A stretch of DNA of 64,000 nucleotides from Paraburkholderia phenazinium (lineage in GTDB: Bacteria > Pseudomonadota > Gammaproteobacteria > Burkholderiales > Burkholderiaceae), in the NCBI RefSeq assembly GCF_900142845.1, contig NZ_FSRU01000002.1, positions 2,170,001-2,234,000 on the forward strand, in the 5' to 3' direction. Positions within the stretch are counted from its first letter, which is position 1. Each line of letters begins with the position of its first letter. Shown piece by piece: positions 36,540-46,011 of the stretch. The translations under genes and the position numbers were made by a program. The notes beneath the pieces were generated by a model that saw only the letters and a program-made list of their open reading frames with translations, searched no databases and was not told where the DNA came from.

Positions 36540-36585
36540 CAAAGGGGCGGTGTTCGCGCTAGAATCGCGGGCACCCGCCCCTTTG
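36540..36585. repeat. Inverted repeat between amidase gene and dsbB
   Basis: CAAAGGGGCGGTG (36540-36552) pairs, with one bulge, with CACCCGCCCCTTTG (36572-36585). The loop contains TAGAAT, a -10-like hexamer for dsbB. No T-run follows, so it is an imperfect terminator or a structured promoter region. Confidence 0.4.
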
Positions 36586-36608
36586 GATTTTCGACAGCCA
36601 CACGATCC

Positions 36609-37118
36609 ATGAATAACGACAACGCGATGCTGCGCCGCGAGCGCACCCTGCTGGTTCTGCTTGGCCTGATCTGCGTGGCGCTGGTCGCCGGCGCGCTGTA
36701 CCTGCAATACGGCCTGCACGAAGACCCTTGCCCGCTGTGCATTCTGCAGCGTTACTTCTTTCTGCTGATTGCGATCTTTGCGTTCCTCGGCGCGCGTTTC
36801 AATACCTGGCGCGGCGTGCGGCTGCTTGAAGTGCTGGCCGCCATCTCGGCGCTGGCCGGCATCGTGACGGCGGCACGTCATGTCTACGTGCAGGCGAACC
36901 CGGGTTTCAGTTGCGGCTTCGACGCGCTGCAACCGGTGGTCGACAGCCTGCCGCCGGCTCACTGGCTGCCGGGCGTGTTCAAGGTCGCCGGCTTGTGCGA
37001 GACCGCGTATCCGCCGATTTTCGGCCTTTCGCTGCCGCAGTGGTCGCTGCTCGCCTTCTTCGTGGCGTATGTGCCGCTGGCGCTGAGCCTGATCCGCAAT
37101 CGCCGCCGGATTGCCTGA
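36609..37118 (+). CDS. dsbB: Disulfide bond formation protein B
   Basis: 169 aa, normal length. Inner-membrane quinone reductase that reoxidises periplasmic DsbA. Four TM helices. The first periplasmic loop carries Cys41-Pro-Leu-Cys44 ([13 protein letters not shown]). The second loop carries Cys102 ([12 protein letters not shown]) and Cys130 ([13 protein letters not shown]). QRYFF follows the first pair, in the quinone-site region. It stands alone between the amidase operon and the xdh operon. Confidence 0.96.
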   Translation: MNNDNAMLRRERTLLVLLGLICVALVAGALYLQYGLHEDPCPLCILQRYFFLLIAIFAFLGARFNTWRGVRLLEVLAAISALAGIVTAARHVYVQANPGFSCGFDALQPVVDSLPPAHWLPGVFKVAGLCETAYPPIFGLSLPQWSLLAFFVAYVPLALSLIRNRRRIA

Positions 37119-37523
37119 AAAATAAGCTATGAACCCGGCTCCCCGCCGGGTCGCGACACGCCGCCAAAGCGCGCGTCGTCGTAAACACCTGGGCGCCGGC
37201 TCGGCCCCTTTTACCCCCTTCCAGCCTCGATTTCCGCCCATCGGCACCTGATCGGCGCCTCTCAGCGCCCCACGCGGCGGCCGCTGCGCCCGGCTCCGCC
37301 TGGCTTTCCGGCCCAACCGCCCGCCCTCGCCGCCGCGCCGCAACCCGCGTCGCGCCCGACGCTCATGACCACCCGCGAATAACCCGCATCACCCAGGGGA
37401 AATATTTTCGGGACAAGGTAGTGCTATCGTCGGATATGGATGGCGATCTACGTGCGCGAGGCCGGCTACGGTACGACCCCCTGCGTAACGCGCGCCCGGT
37501 CCGCAATGTCTTTCGGATTCGCC
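37119..37523 (+). other. Intergenic region before xdhA (405 bp)
   Basis: No supported gene. A 7-bp hairpin ACCCGGC/GCCGGGT at 37133-37151 sits 15 bp after dsbB and may be a weak terminator (no T-run). The remainder must contain the xdh promoter; no convincing boxes or operator were found. Confidence 0.45.
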
Positions 37524-39068
37524 ATGACAACGCAAACCATCCGTTTCTATCACCGTGGGGCCGTCCGTGAGGTTCAGGGCGTGCCGGCGACGCGCACCGT
37601 GCTGCAGCACCTGCGCGAGGACCTGCATTGCACGGGCACCAAGGAAGGTTGCGCGGAAGGCGATTGCGGCGCCTGCACGGTTGTGGTCGGCGAACTCGAC
37701 GTCGACGGCGGCCTGACGCTCAAAGCCGTCAACGCCTGCATCCAGTTTCTACCTACGCTCGACGGCCGGGCGCTCTTCAGTGTCGAGGACCTGCGCGCGG
37801 CAGACGGCGCGCTGCATCCCGTGCAGCAGGCCATGGTCGACTGTCACGGCTCGCAATGCGGCTTCTGCACGCCCGGCTTTGTGATGTCGATGTGGGCGCT
37901 GTACGAAAACCAGCCCGCTGCCGCCGGACTTCCTACGCGCGACGAAATCAATACCGCCTTGTCCGGCAATCTGTGCCGCTGCACCGGCTACCGGCCAATC
38001 GTCGAGGCGGCGCAGAAGATGTTCGACTACGGCCAATACCCGCGCGTGCCGTTCGATCGCGCCGCCGTCGCCGAGGCGCTCGAGCCGCTGCAACGCAAGA
38101 ACACCTTCGAATACCTCGCGCCCGACGTGCGCGGCGCCGCTTTCGGCACACCAGCTTTCTACGCACCGGTGACGCTGCAGGCCTTCGCCACCTTGCGCGC
38201 GCAGCATCCGCTGGCTCGCATTCTCGCCGGCAGCACGGATGTCGGCCTGTGGGTCACCAAACAGTTTCGCGACCTCGGCGAGATCCTGTATCTCGGCAAC
38301 GTGGCCGAACTGAAGCGCATCGAGCGCGATGCGCAAACGCTGACGATCGGCGCGGCGGTCACGCTGGAAGACGCCTACGCCGCGCTCGCCGTGGATTACC
38401 CCGAACTCGCCGAACTCTGGACCCGCTTCGCCTCGCTGCCGATCCGCAATGCGGGCACGCTCGGCGGCAATGTCGCGAACGGCTCGCCAATCGGCGATTC
38501 GATGCCGGCGCTGCTCGCGCTCGGCGCCGAAGTCGTGCTGCGGCACGACGCCAAAACCCGCACGCTACCGCTGGAGGCGTTTTACCTCGGCTATCAGAAG
38601 ACCGCACTCGCCGCCGGCGAATTCGTCGCGGCGATCCGCGTGCCGCGTCCGGCGCCCGATCTGCGCTTTCGCACCTACAAGGTCTCGAAGCGGTACGATC
38701 AGGATATCTCGGCGGTGTGCGCCGCCTTCGCGCTGCGCGTCGCGGACGGCGCGATCGTCGAAGCGCGCGTTGCCTTCGGCGGCATGGCGGCAACGCCGAA
38801 GCGCGCCGCCCACGCGGAAGCCGCCCTGACCGGTGCGGTCTGGGATGACGCGACGACCCAGCGCGCAATGGACGCGCTCGCCGCCGACTATCAGCCGCTC
38901 AGCGACATGCGGGCGTCGAGCGTCTATCGCTTGAAGGTGGCGCGCAATCTGCTGCGGCGCTTCCAGATGGAAACGCGCGATAACGCACCGCTCGCCCTGC
39001 TCGACGTGAATGCCTTCGCATCCGAGGCCGGCGTGATGGGCGCGGCGGCCGCGCAGGAGTCGTCGTGA
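37524..39068 (+). CDS. xdhA: Xanthine dehydrogenase small subunit (FeS/FAD)
   Basis: 514 aa from ATG 37524 ([20 protein letters not shown]), with an alternative ATG at 37506; neither has a clear ribosome-binding site. It carries two [2Fe-2S] clusters: the plant-ferredoxin type ([20 protein letters not shown] … NACIQF) and the helical type ([17 protein letters not shown] … [10 protein letters not shown]). A FAD domain of the CO-dehydrogenase flavoprotein type follows ([31 protein letters not shown]). With XdhB it oxidises hypoxanthine and xanthine to urate with NAD+. The stop overlaps the xdhB start. Confidence 0.96.
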   Translation: MTTQTIRFYHRGAVREVQGVPATRTVLQHLREDLHCTGTKEGCAEGDCGACTVVVGELDVDGGLTLKAVNACIQFLPTLDGRALFSVEDLRAADGALHPVQQAMVDCHGSQCGFCTPGFVMSMWALYENQPAAAGLPTRDEINTALSGNLCRCTGYRPIVEAAQKMFDYGQYPRVPFDRAAVAEALEPLQRKNTFEYLAPDVRGAAFGTPAFYAPVTLQAFATLRAQHPLARILAGSTDVGLWVTKQFRDLGEILYLGNVAELKRIERDAQTLTIGAAVTLEDAYAALAVDYPELAELWTRFASLPIRNAGTLGGNVANGSPIGDSMPALLALGAEVVLRHDAKTRTLPLEAFYLGYQKTALAAGEFVAAIRVPRPAPDLRFRTYKVSKRYDQDISAVCAAFALRVADGAIVEARVAFGGMAATPKRAAHAEAALTGAVWDDATTQRAMDALAADYQPLSDMRASSVYRLKVARNLLRRFQMETRDNAPLALLDVNAFASEAGVMGAAAAQESS

Positions 39069-41542
39069 TGAACAAGCAAACCGACGCTTTCATCAAACAT
39101 GCCGCGGACCGCGAGCAAACCGCCGCGATCGGCACCTCCTTGCCGCATGAATCCGCTGCGCTGCATGTGAGCGGCGAAGCCACCTATACCGACGATCTGC
39201 CGGAACTGCACGGCACGCTGCATGCCGCGCTCGGACTGGCGCGCCATGCGCATGCGCGCATCGTGTCGCTCGACCTCGCCGCGGTACGCAAGGCGCCGGG
39301 CGTGATCGCGGTGCTGTCCGCGGCCGACATCCCCGGTGAAAACAACTGCGGCCCGGTGCTGCACGACGATCCGATTCTGGCCGACGGCGAAGTGCTGTAT
39401 CTCGGTCAACCGGTGTTCGCGGTGATCGCCGAGAGCCACGAACTGGCGCGCCGCGCCGCTGCGCTCGCGAAAAGCGACGACGTGGTCCGCTACGAACCGT
39501 TGGAAGTCGTGTTGACGCCGGCCGAAGCCAAGGCGAGGAAGCAGTTCGTCCTGCCGCCGCTGCATCTGAAACGCGGCGAGCCCGCCGCTAAAATCGCCGC
39601 CGCGCCGCACCGGATCGAGGGGACGTTCGAAGTCGGCGGTCAGGAACAGTTCTATCTCGAAGGTCAGGTCGCCTATGCGATCCCCAAAGAGATGAACGGC
39701 ATGCTCGTCTACAGTTCGACCCAGCATCCGAGCGAAATGCAGCAGGTGGTCGCGCATATGCTCGGCTGGCCGGCACATGGCGTGGTCTGCGAATGCCGTC
39801 GCATGGGCGGCGGCTTCGGCGGCAAGGAATCGCAGTCGGCGCTGTTTGCCTGTATCGCAGCGCTCGCAGCCCAACGACTGCAGCGCCCGGTGAAAGTGCG
39901 CGCCGACCGCGACGACGATTTCATGATCACCGGCAAGCGACACGACGCCGTCTACGAATACGCAGCAGGCTTCGACGAAACCGGCCGCATTCTCGGCGCG
40001 CGCGTCGAGATCGCGCTGCGCGCGGGCTATTCGGCGGACCTGTCCGGCGCCGTGGCCACGCGGGCCGTGTGCCACTTCGACAACGCGTATTACCTGTCCG
40101 ACGTCGAGATCGTCGCGTTGTGCTGCAAGACCAATACGCAGTCGAACACCGCGTTTCGCGGCTTCGGCGGCCCGCAGGGCGCACTCGTGATGGAAGTGAT
40201 GCTCGACAGCATCGCGCGGCAACTGAAGCGCGATCCGCTCGAGGTACGGCTCGCCAACTACTACGGCGTGGGCGAGCGCGACGTGACGCCGTATGGCCAG
40301 CGGGTCGAAGACAACGTGATCGCGCCGCTCACCGACGAACTGCTCGCCAGCAGCGACTATCGCGCGCGCCGCGCGGCGCTGGCGGCGTATAACGCGGCGA
40401 GTCCGGTGCTCAAACGCGGCATCGCCTTCTCGCCGGTGAAGTTCGGCATTTCGTTCAACGTACCGTTCCTCAATCAGGCCGGTGCGCTGGTGCATGTCTA
40501 CAAGGACGGTTCGATCCTCGTCAATCACGGCGGCACCGAGATGGGCCAGGGCTTGAACACGAAGGTGGCCCAGGTGGTGGCGAACGAACTCGGCGTGCCG
40601 CTCTCGCGCGTGCGCTCGACAGCGACGGACACCTCCAAGGTCGCCAACACGTCCGCGACGGCCGCCTCGACCGGCAGCGATCTGAACGGCAAGGCGGCCG
40701 AAGCCGCGGCGCGTACGATCCGCGACCGGCTGGCCGCGCTGGCCGCCAGAGAACTCGGCGGCGAACCCGAGACGGTGCAGTTCAGGGACAGCATGGTGCA
40801 CGCCAACGGCGCGGCGATGCCCTTCGCACAACTCGTTAACGCCGCGTATCTGGCCCGCGTGCAGCTGTGGTCCGACGGCTTCTATACGACGCCCAAGGTG
40901 CACTGGGACGCCAAGACGCTGACCGGGCATCCGTTTTACTATTTTGCGTATGGTGCGGCGGTATCGGAAGTGGTGATCGACACGCTGACCGGCGAATGGA
41001 AGCTCGTGCGCGCCGACGTGCTGCACGACGCCGGGCAGTCGATCAACCCGGCCATCGACATCGGTCAGGTAGAAGGCGGCTTCATCCAGGGGATGGGCTG
41101 GCTCACCACTGAGGAACTCTGGTGGAACCGCGAAGGTCGACTCATGACGCACGCGCCGTCGACGTACAAGATTCCGGCCGTGAGCGACACCCCGGCGGCG
41201 TTCCACGTGCAGCTCTATCGCAACGAGAATGCCGAGCCGACGGTGTTCCGCTCGAAGGCGGTCGGCGAGCCGCCGTTGCTGCTGCCGTTCTCGGTGTTCC
41301 TCGCGATTCGCGACGCGATTGCGGCGGCAGCGCCCGAAGCGAACCATGCACCGCCGTTGCGCGCCCCGGCGACGCCCGAGGCGATTCTCGACGCGCTGGA
41401 GGCAATGGTGCCGCCGGCAGCGACACCGCCACCTGATTCTTCACGCGCCGCGCGACACGAACGCGCAGCGCCATGCGTAACCGGCCATACGGACACCCCG
41501 TGCGGCCATGGACGGAGCACCACCGGATGCAAGCCTGGCTAA
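39068..41542 (+). CDS. xdhB: Xanthine dehydrogenase molybdopterin-binding large subunit
   Basis: 824 aa from ATG 39068 (AGGAG 8 nt upstream; a GTG at 39065 is also possible). The TGATG overlap with xdhA implies coupling. Mo-cofactor subunit with RMGGGFGGKESQS, the substrate-site arginine in TAFRGFGGPQGALVME, NHGGTEMGQGLNTK and the catalytic glutamate in SKAVGEPPLLLPFSVF near the C-terminus. After the family's usual end (ATPEAILDALEAM) there is an additional ~43-residue Pro/Arg/Cys-rich tail, which overlaps the start of xdhC by 16 bp and may be a non-functional run-on. Confidence 0.96.
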   Translation: MNKQTDAFIKHAADREQTAAIGTSLPHESAALHVSGEATYTDDLPELHGTLHAALGLARHAHARIVSLDLAAVRKAPGVIAVLSAADIPGENNCGPVLHDDPILADGEVLYLGQPVFAVIAESHELARRAAALAKSDDVVRYEPLEVVLTPAEAKARKQFVLPPLHLKRGEPAAKIAAAPHRIEGTFEVGGQEQFYLEGQVAYAIPKEMNGMLVYSSTQHPSEMQQVVAHMLGWPAHGVVCECRRMGGGFGGKESQSALFACIAALAAQRLQRPVKVRADRDDDFMITGKRHDAVYEYAAGFDETGRILGARVEIALRAGYSADLSGAVATRAVCHFDNAYYLSDVEIVALCCKTNTQSNTAFRGFGGPQGALVMEVMLDSIARQLKRDPLEVRLANYYGVGERDVTPYGQRVEDNVIAPLTDELLASSDYRARRAALAAYNAASPVLKRGIAFSPVKFGISFNVPFLNQAGALVHVYKDGSILVNHGGTEMGQGLNTKVAQVVANELGVPLSRVRSTATDTSKVANTSATAASTGSDLNGKAAEAAARTIRDRLAALAARELGGEPETVQFRDSMVHANGAAMPFAQLVNAAYLARVQLWSDGFYTTPKVHWDAKTLTGHPFYYFAYGAAVSEVVIDTLTGEWKLVRADVLHDAGQSINPAIDIGQVEGGFIQGMGWLTTEELWWNREGRLMTHAPSTYKIPAVSDTPAAFHVQLYRNENAEPTVFRSKAVGEPPLLLPFSVFLAIRDAIAAAAPEANHAPPLRAPATPEAILDALEAMVPPAATPPPDSSRAARHERAAPCVTGHTDTPCGHGRSTTGCKPG

Positions 41543-42534
41543 CCGATCTGCAACAACTGCTCACTCACGGCGACGCCGCCGTGCTGGTGACGGTCGCGCG
41601 CGTCGAGGGTTCGGCGCCCCGCGAGGCCGGCACGAAGATGATCGTCACGCGCGATTCGGCGCGCCATACGATCGGCGGCGGCCACCTCGAATGGAAAGCC
41701 ATCGAAACCGCGCGCCAGGTCCTCAAGGAAGGCATGCGCGTGCCGCATCTGCGCCGGCTCGAACGCTTCGCGCTCGGCCCGAGTCTTGGCCAATGCTGCG
41801 GCGGCGCGGTGGTGCTGGCGTTCGAACGGCTGGACGTCGGCGATCTCGGCTGGATCAGCTCGCTCGCGAAGCGCGTGGCGGCAGGTCTTTCGACGGTGCG
41901 TAGCGTATCATTCGGCCCCGCACCGGATGCGGTGATGCTGTCCGAGCCGGAACCGGGCGTCGAAAGCGCCGACTGTCTGCTGTGGGACGGCGCCGGTTTC
42001 GACGAGAGCAGTTCGCTGCTCACCGAAACCGTCGCGCCGCGCGACTTCGCCGTCGTGCTGTTCGGCGCCGGTCATGTGGGCGCGGCGCTGGTACGCGTGC
42101 TGGGCACGCTGCCGTGCCACGTACGTTGGGTCGACGAGCGCGATGCGCAGTTTCCGCCGCCCGAATTGCTGCAGGCGTCGAACGTGACGATCGATCCGAA
42201 CGACGCGCCCGACGAGGCCATCGACCAGGCTGCGCCGCACACGTACTTCATTGTGATGACGCACAACCACGCGCTCGATCTCGACCTCGCCGAGCGCATC
42301 TTGCGGCGCGGCGACTTCGCGTTCTTCGGCATGATCGGCTCGCACAGCAAGCGCAAGCAGTTCGAGCACCGGCTCGCCGCGCGCGGCCTCGATCCTGCGC
42401 TGGTGGCGCGGATGAAATGCCCGCTCGGCGTGGACGGCATCGTCGACAAGTCGCCGGAGATCATTGCGATCTCCGCGGCCGCGCAGGTGTTGCAGGCGGT
42501 CGAAGCGAACGCTCACGCCACCCAGGCAGCATGA
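41527..42534 (+). CDS. xdhC: Xanthine dehydrogenase accessory protein (Mo-cofactor sulfuration/insertion)
   Basis: 335 aa from ATG 41527 (MQAWLTDLQQLLTHGDAAVLVTV). XdhC binds the molybdenum cofactor and promotes its sulfuration and transfer to XdhB. The N-terminal domain has VEGSAPREAGTKMIVT, GGGHLEWKAIE and GQCCGGAV, whose Cys pair is typical. A Rossmann-type C-terminal domain has VVLFGAGHVGAALVR, VMTHNHALDLDLAERIL and FGMIGSHSKRKQF. Third gene of the purine operon. Confidence 0.94.
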   Translation: MQAWLTDLQQLLTHGDAAVLVTVARVEGSAPREAGTKMIVTRDSARHTIGGGHLEWKAIETARQVLKEGMRVPHLRRLERFALGPSLGQCCGGAVVLAFERLDVGDLGWISSLAKRVAAGLSTVRSVSFGPAPDAVMLSEPEPGVESADCLLWDGAGFDESSSLLTETVAPRDFAVVLFGAGHVGAALVRVLGTLPCHVRWVDERDAQFPPPELLQASNVTIDPNDAPDEAIDQAAPHTYFIVMTHNHALDLDLAERILRRGDFAFFGMIGSHSKRKQFEHRLAARGLDPALVARMKCPLGVDGIVDKSPEIIAISAAAQVLQAVEANAHATQAA

Positions 42535-43641
<1,107 letters not shown>

Positions 43642-43765
43642 AACACGAACCGACTGGCGCGGTTGCGATTGACCAGCAGGGGCGGCGCATTCAGTGTCGT
43701 TCAAGCGCCGTCGCCTGCGTCCCCTCTACACGCTTATTGCTCATATAACGGAGACAGTTTTCCTC

Positions 43766-45121
43766 ATGACTCACTCGGCTCAAGCGGTCCAAACCGCATT
43801 CCGCGCGCAACTGCTGACGTTCAACGGCGACCCGGCGCAATCCTCCAACGCGGCGGTCTTCCACGAAGACGGCCTGCTGATCGTCGCAGACGGCCACGTC
43901 GTCGCGACCGGCGCGTATGCCGCGCTCGCGTCGCAACTCGCGCCCGGCACGCCGGTGCAGGACCTGCGCGACAAGCTGATCGTGCCGGGCTTCATCGACA
44001 CGCACATCCACTATCCGCAGACGGACATGATCGCCTCGCCGGCGCCCGGTCTGCTGCCGTGGCTCGACACCTACACGTTCCCGACCGAGCGCCGCTTCAC
44101 CGACCCGGCCTATGCGCAGGACACCGCGAGCTTCTTCGTCGAGGAACTGCTGGCCTGCGGCACGACCACGGCGCTGGTGTATTGCACGGTGCATAAGGAA
44201 TCGGCGGATGCGCTGTTCACCGAGAGCGAAGCGCGCAACCTGCGCATGGTGGCCGGCAAGGTGCTGATGGACCGCAACTGCCCCGAGTTCCTGCGCGACA
44301 CCGCGCAGTCCGGCTACGACGACAGCGCCGAGCTGATCGGCCGCTGGCACAACCGCGGACGCCAGATGTATGCGCTCACGCCGCGCTTCGCGCCGACCTC
44401 GACCGAAGCGCAACTCGAAGCCTGCGGCGTGCTGGCGCGCCAGCATCCGGACATCTTCATCCAGAGCCATGTCGCGGAGAACACCGACGAAGTGAAGTGG
44501 GTAGCGGACCTGTTCCCCGGTCACCGCAGCTATCTGGACATCTACGATCACTATGGCCTGCTGCGCGCCCGCGCCGTGTACGGCCATTGCATCTACCTCG
44601 ATCAGGAAGACCGCAAGCGGATGGCGCAGACCGGCACGGTGGCCTCGCACTGCCCGACCTCGAACCTGTTCCTCGGCAGCGGCCTGTTCGATTTCGACAA
44701 GGCCGACGAAGCCGGAATGCCGATCGCACTCGCCACCGACGTCGGCGGCGGCACCTCGTTCTCGATGCTGCAGACCATGAACGAAGCGCACAAGGTGGCG
44801 CGCCTCACCGGCCATCATCTGACGGCCACGCGCATGTTCTGGCTCGCTACCGCAGGTGCGGCCGAAGCGCTCGACCTGGCGGACAAGGTGGGCACGCTCG
44901 CGCCGAAGTCGGAGGCGGATTTCGTCGTGCTCGATCCGCAGGCTACGCCGCTGCTCGCGCGCCGCACGGCGCGCACCGGGTCGCTTGAAGAACTGCTGTT
45001 TGCCTTCGCCCTGCTCGGCGACGACCGCGCCATCTTCGAAACCTACGCAGCCGGCAAGCGGGTACACAAGCGCGACGCAGCGCGTCAACATGCGGCGCGC
45101 GGGACGAAGATCGCGGCGTAA
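43766..45121 (+). CDS. guaD: Guanine deaminase
   Basis: 451 aa from ATG 43766 (MTHSAQAVQTAFRAQLLTF). Amidohydrolase that converts guanine to xanthine, the substrate of the adjacent xanthine dehydrogenase. The metal site is in VPGFIDTHIHYPQTD, FIQSHVAENTDEVKWV, YGHCIYL and ALATDVGGGTSFSMLQTM. The signature MIASPAPGLLPWLDTYTFPTE is specific to GuaD. An uptake gene for purines is not present in the cluster. It follows the deaminase gene by 124 bp on the same strand. Confidence 0.95.
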   Translation: MTHSAQAVQTAFRAQLLTFNGDPAQSSNAAVFHEDGLLIVADGHVVATGAYAALASQLAPGTPVQDLRDKLIVPGFIDTHIHYPQTDMIASPAPGLLPWLDTYTFPTERRFTDPAYAQDTASFFVEELLACGTTTALVYCTVHKESADALFTESEARNLRMVAGKVLMDRNCPEFLRDTAQSGYDDSAELIGRWHNRGRQMYALTPRFAPTSTEAQLEACGVLARQHPDIFIQSHVAENTDEVKWVADLFPGHRSYLDIYDHYGLLRARAVYGHCIYLDQEDRKRMAQTGTVASHCPTSNLFLGSGLFDFDKADEAGMPIALATDVGGGTSFSMLQTMNEAHKVARLTGHHLTATRMFWLATAGAAEALDLADKVGTLAPKSEADFVVLDPQATPLLARRTARTGSLEELLFAFALLGDDRAIFETYAAGKRVHKRDAARQHAARGTKIAA

Positions 45122-45140
45122 CGCCCTCAGGCCAGAACCG

Positions 45141-45830
45141 TTACTGCACCACCACCGGCGCGGAAGCCGGCGAAGCGGGCGCCGGCGCGCCGGCCGCCTC
45201 GTTCGAGATCCCGGCGTTCTTGTCCACCGGCAGCTTGACCGTACGCACGGCGCCGTTGCCGAGCGGGAAGTCCGCCAGCGCGCTACGCGCCAGATACGGC
45301 ATGGCCCGCACCAGCGACGGCTCGTCGCCTGCATTGCGCGCCATCACGTTGTAGACCTCCTTGCCGGTCGCACGCTCGACGATGCGGATGCCAAGCGTAT
45401 GCGTAAATACCGGGTACGACTGGCTCACATAGGCCGGCGGGAACGCGCCGAACGGCCCCCACGGGTCGAGCGGACGGCCCCAGTAAGGCCCGGGCCACGG
45501 GCTGCTGTAGAACACCGGCTGGGTGACGCTCATCGTCTCCGTCTTGCTGCCGTAGGAGAGGCCCACCAGGTAGTGAGCCTGCTGCGCATCGACCTGGCGG
45601 AACGCGCGCGTGGCCAGTTCATTGGCCACCAGCACTTCATAGGTTTGCTGCTCCAGGCTGTTCTGCTGCGTAGGGCCGCGCGTGAACGCATAGGTGCGGC
45701 TCGCGTCGTTGCCGCTCCAGTCGGAGAAGGCCGTCACCTGGGTCGTCACATAGCTGGTGCAGCCGGAGAGCACTGCCGTCAACGCCGCCAGCATCAGCAT
45801 GGCGCGCCGGGTCCAACGATCTGATTTCAT
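45141..45830 (-). CDS. DUF4136 lipoprotein
   Basis: 229 aa from ATG 45828-45830 with GAGGAA upstream. A lipoprotein signal peptide with lipobox LSGC (AMLMLAALTAVLSGCTSYV). The mature part has SDWSGNDASRTYAFTRGP, LEQQTYEVLVANELATRAFRQVDAQQAHYLVGLSYG, a Pro/Trp/Gly-rich centre (WPGPYWGRPLDPWGPFG) and RIVERATGKEVYNVMARN, as in DUF4136 lipoproteins. It ends in an Ala/Pro-rich tail. No known function. Divergent from pepN. Confidence 0.87.
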   Translation of the reverse strand: MKSDRWTRRAMLMLAALTAVLSGCTSYVTTQVTAFSDWSGNDASRTYAFTRGPTQQNSLEQQTYEVLVANELATRAFRQVDAQQAHYLVGLSYGSKTETMSVTQPVFYSSPWPGPYWGRPLDPWGPFGAFPPAYVSQSYPVFTHTLGIRIVERATGKEVYNVMARNAGDEPSLVRAMPYLARSALADFPLGNGAVRTVKLPVDKNAGISNEAAGAPAPASPASAPVVVQ

Positions 45831-46011
45831 GGTCTTCCTCGTCCTTACGTTTAATCGCCGCACGCACGCGCGGCGGCCCGATCATACGCTGACCTGGCCC
45901 CAAGGCAAAAAGTTCGGCGCGCAGAGCGCGCCCGGGCTTTGTACAATGGCTCGGTATACCGGTGCGCACTGGGTGCGCGGCCGGCTTGAGACCCTATTCT
46001 TACAAAGTGCC

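Noticed and set aside
38924..41347. 807-aa minus-strand open frame opposite xdhB
   Set aside because: Antisense shadow of xdhB, whose active-site motifs are intact.
45916..45932. Palindrome GGCGCGC-AGA-GCGCGCC before pepN
   Set aside because: A GC-only repeat is expected by chance in this composition and has no clear relation to promoter boxes.
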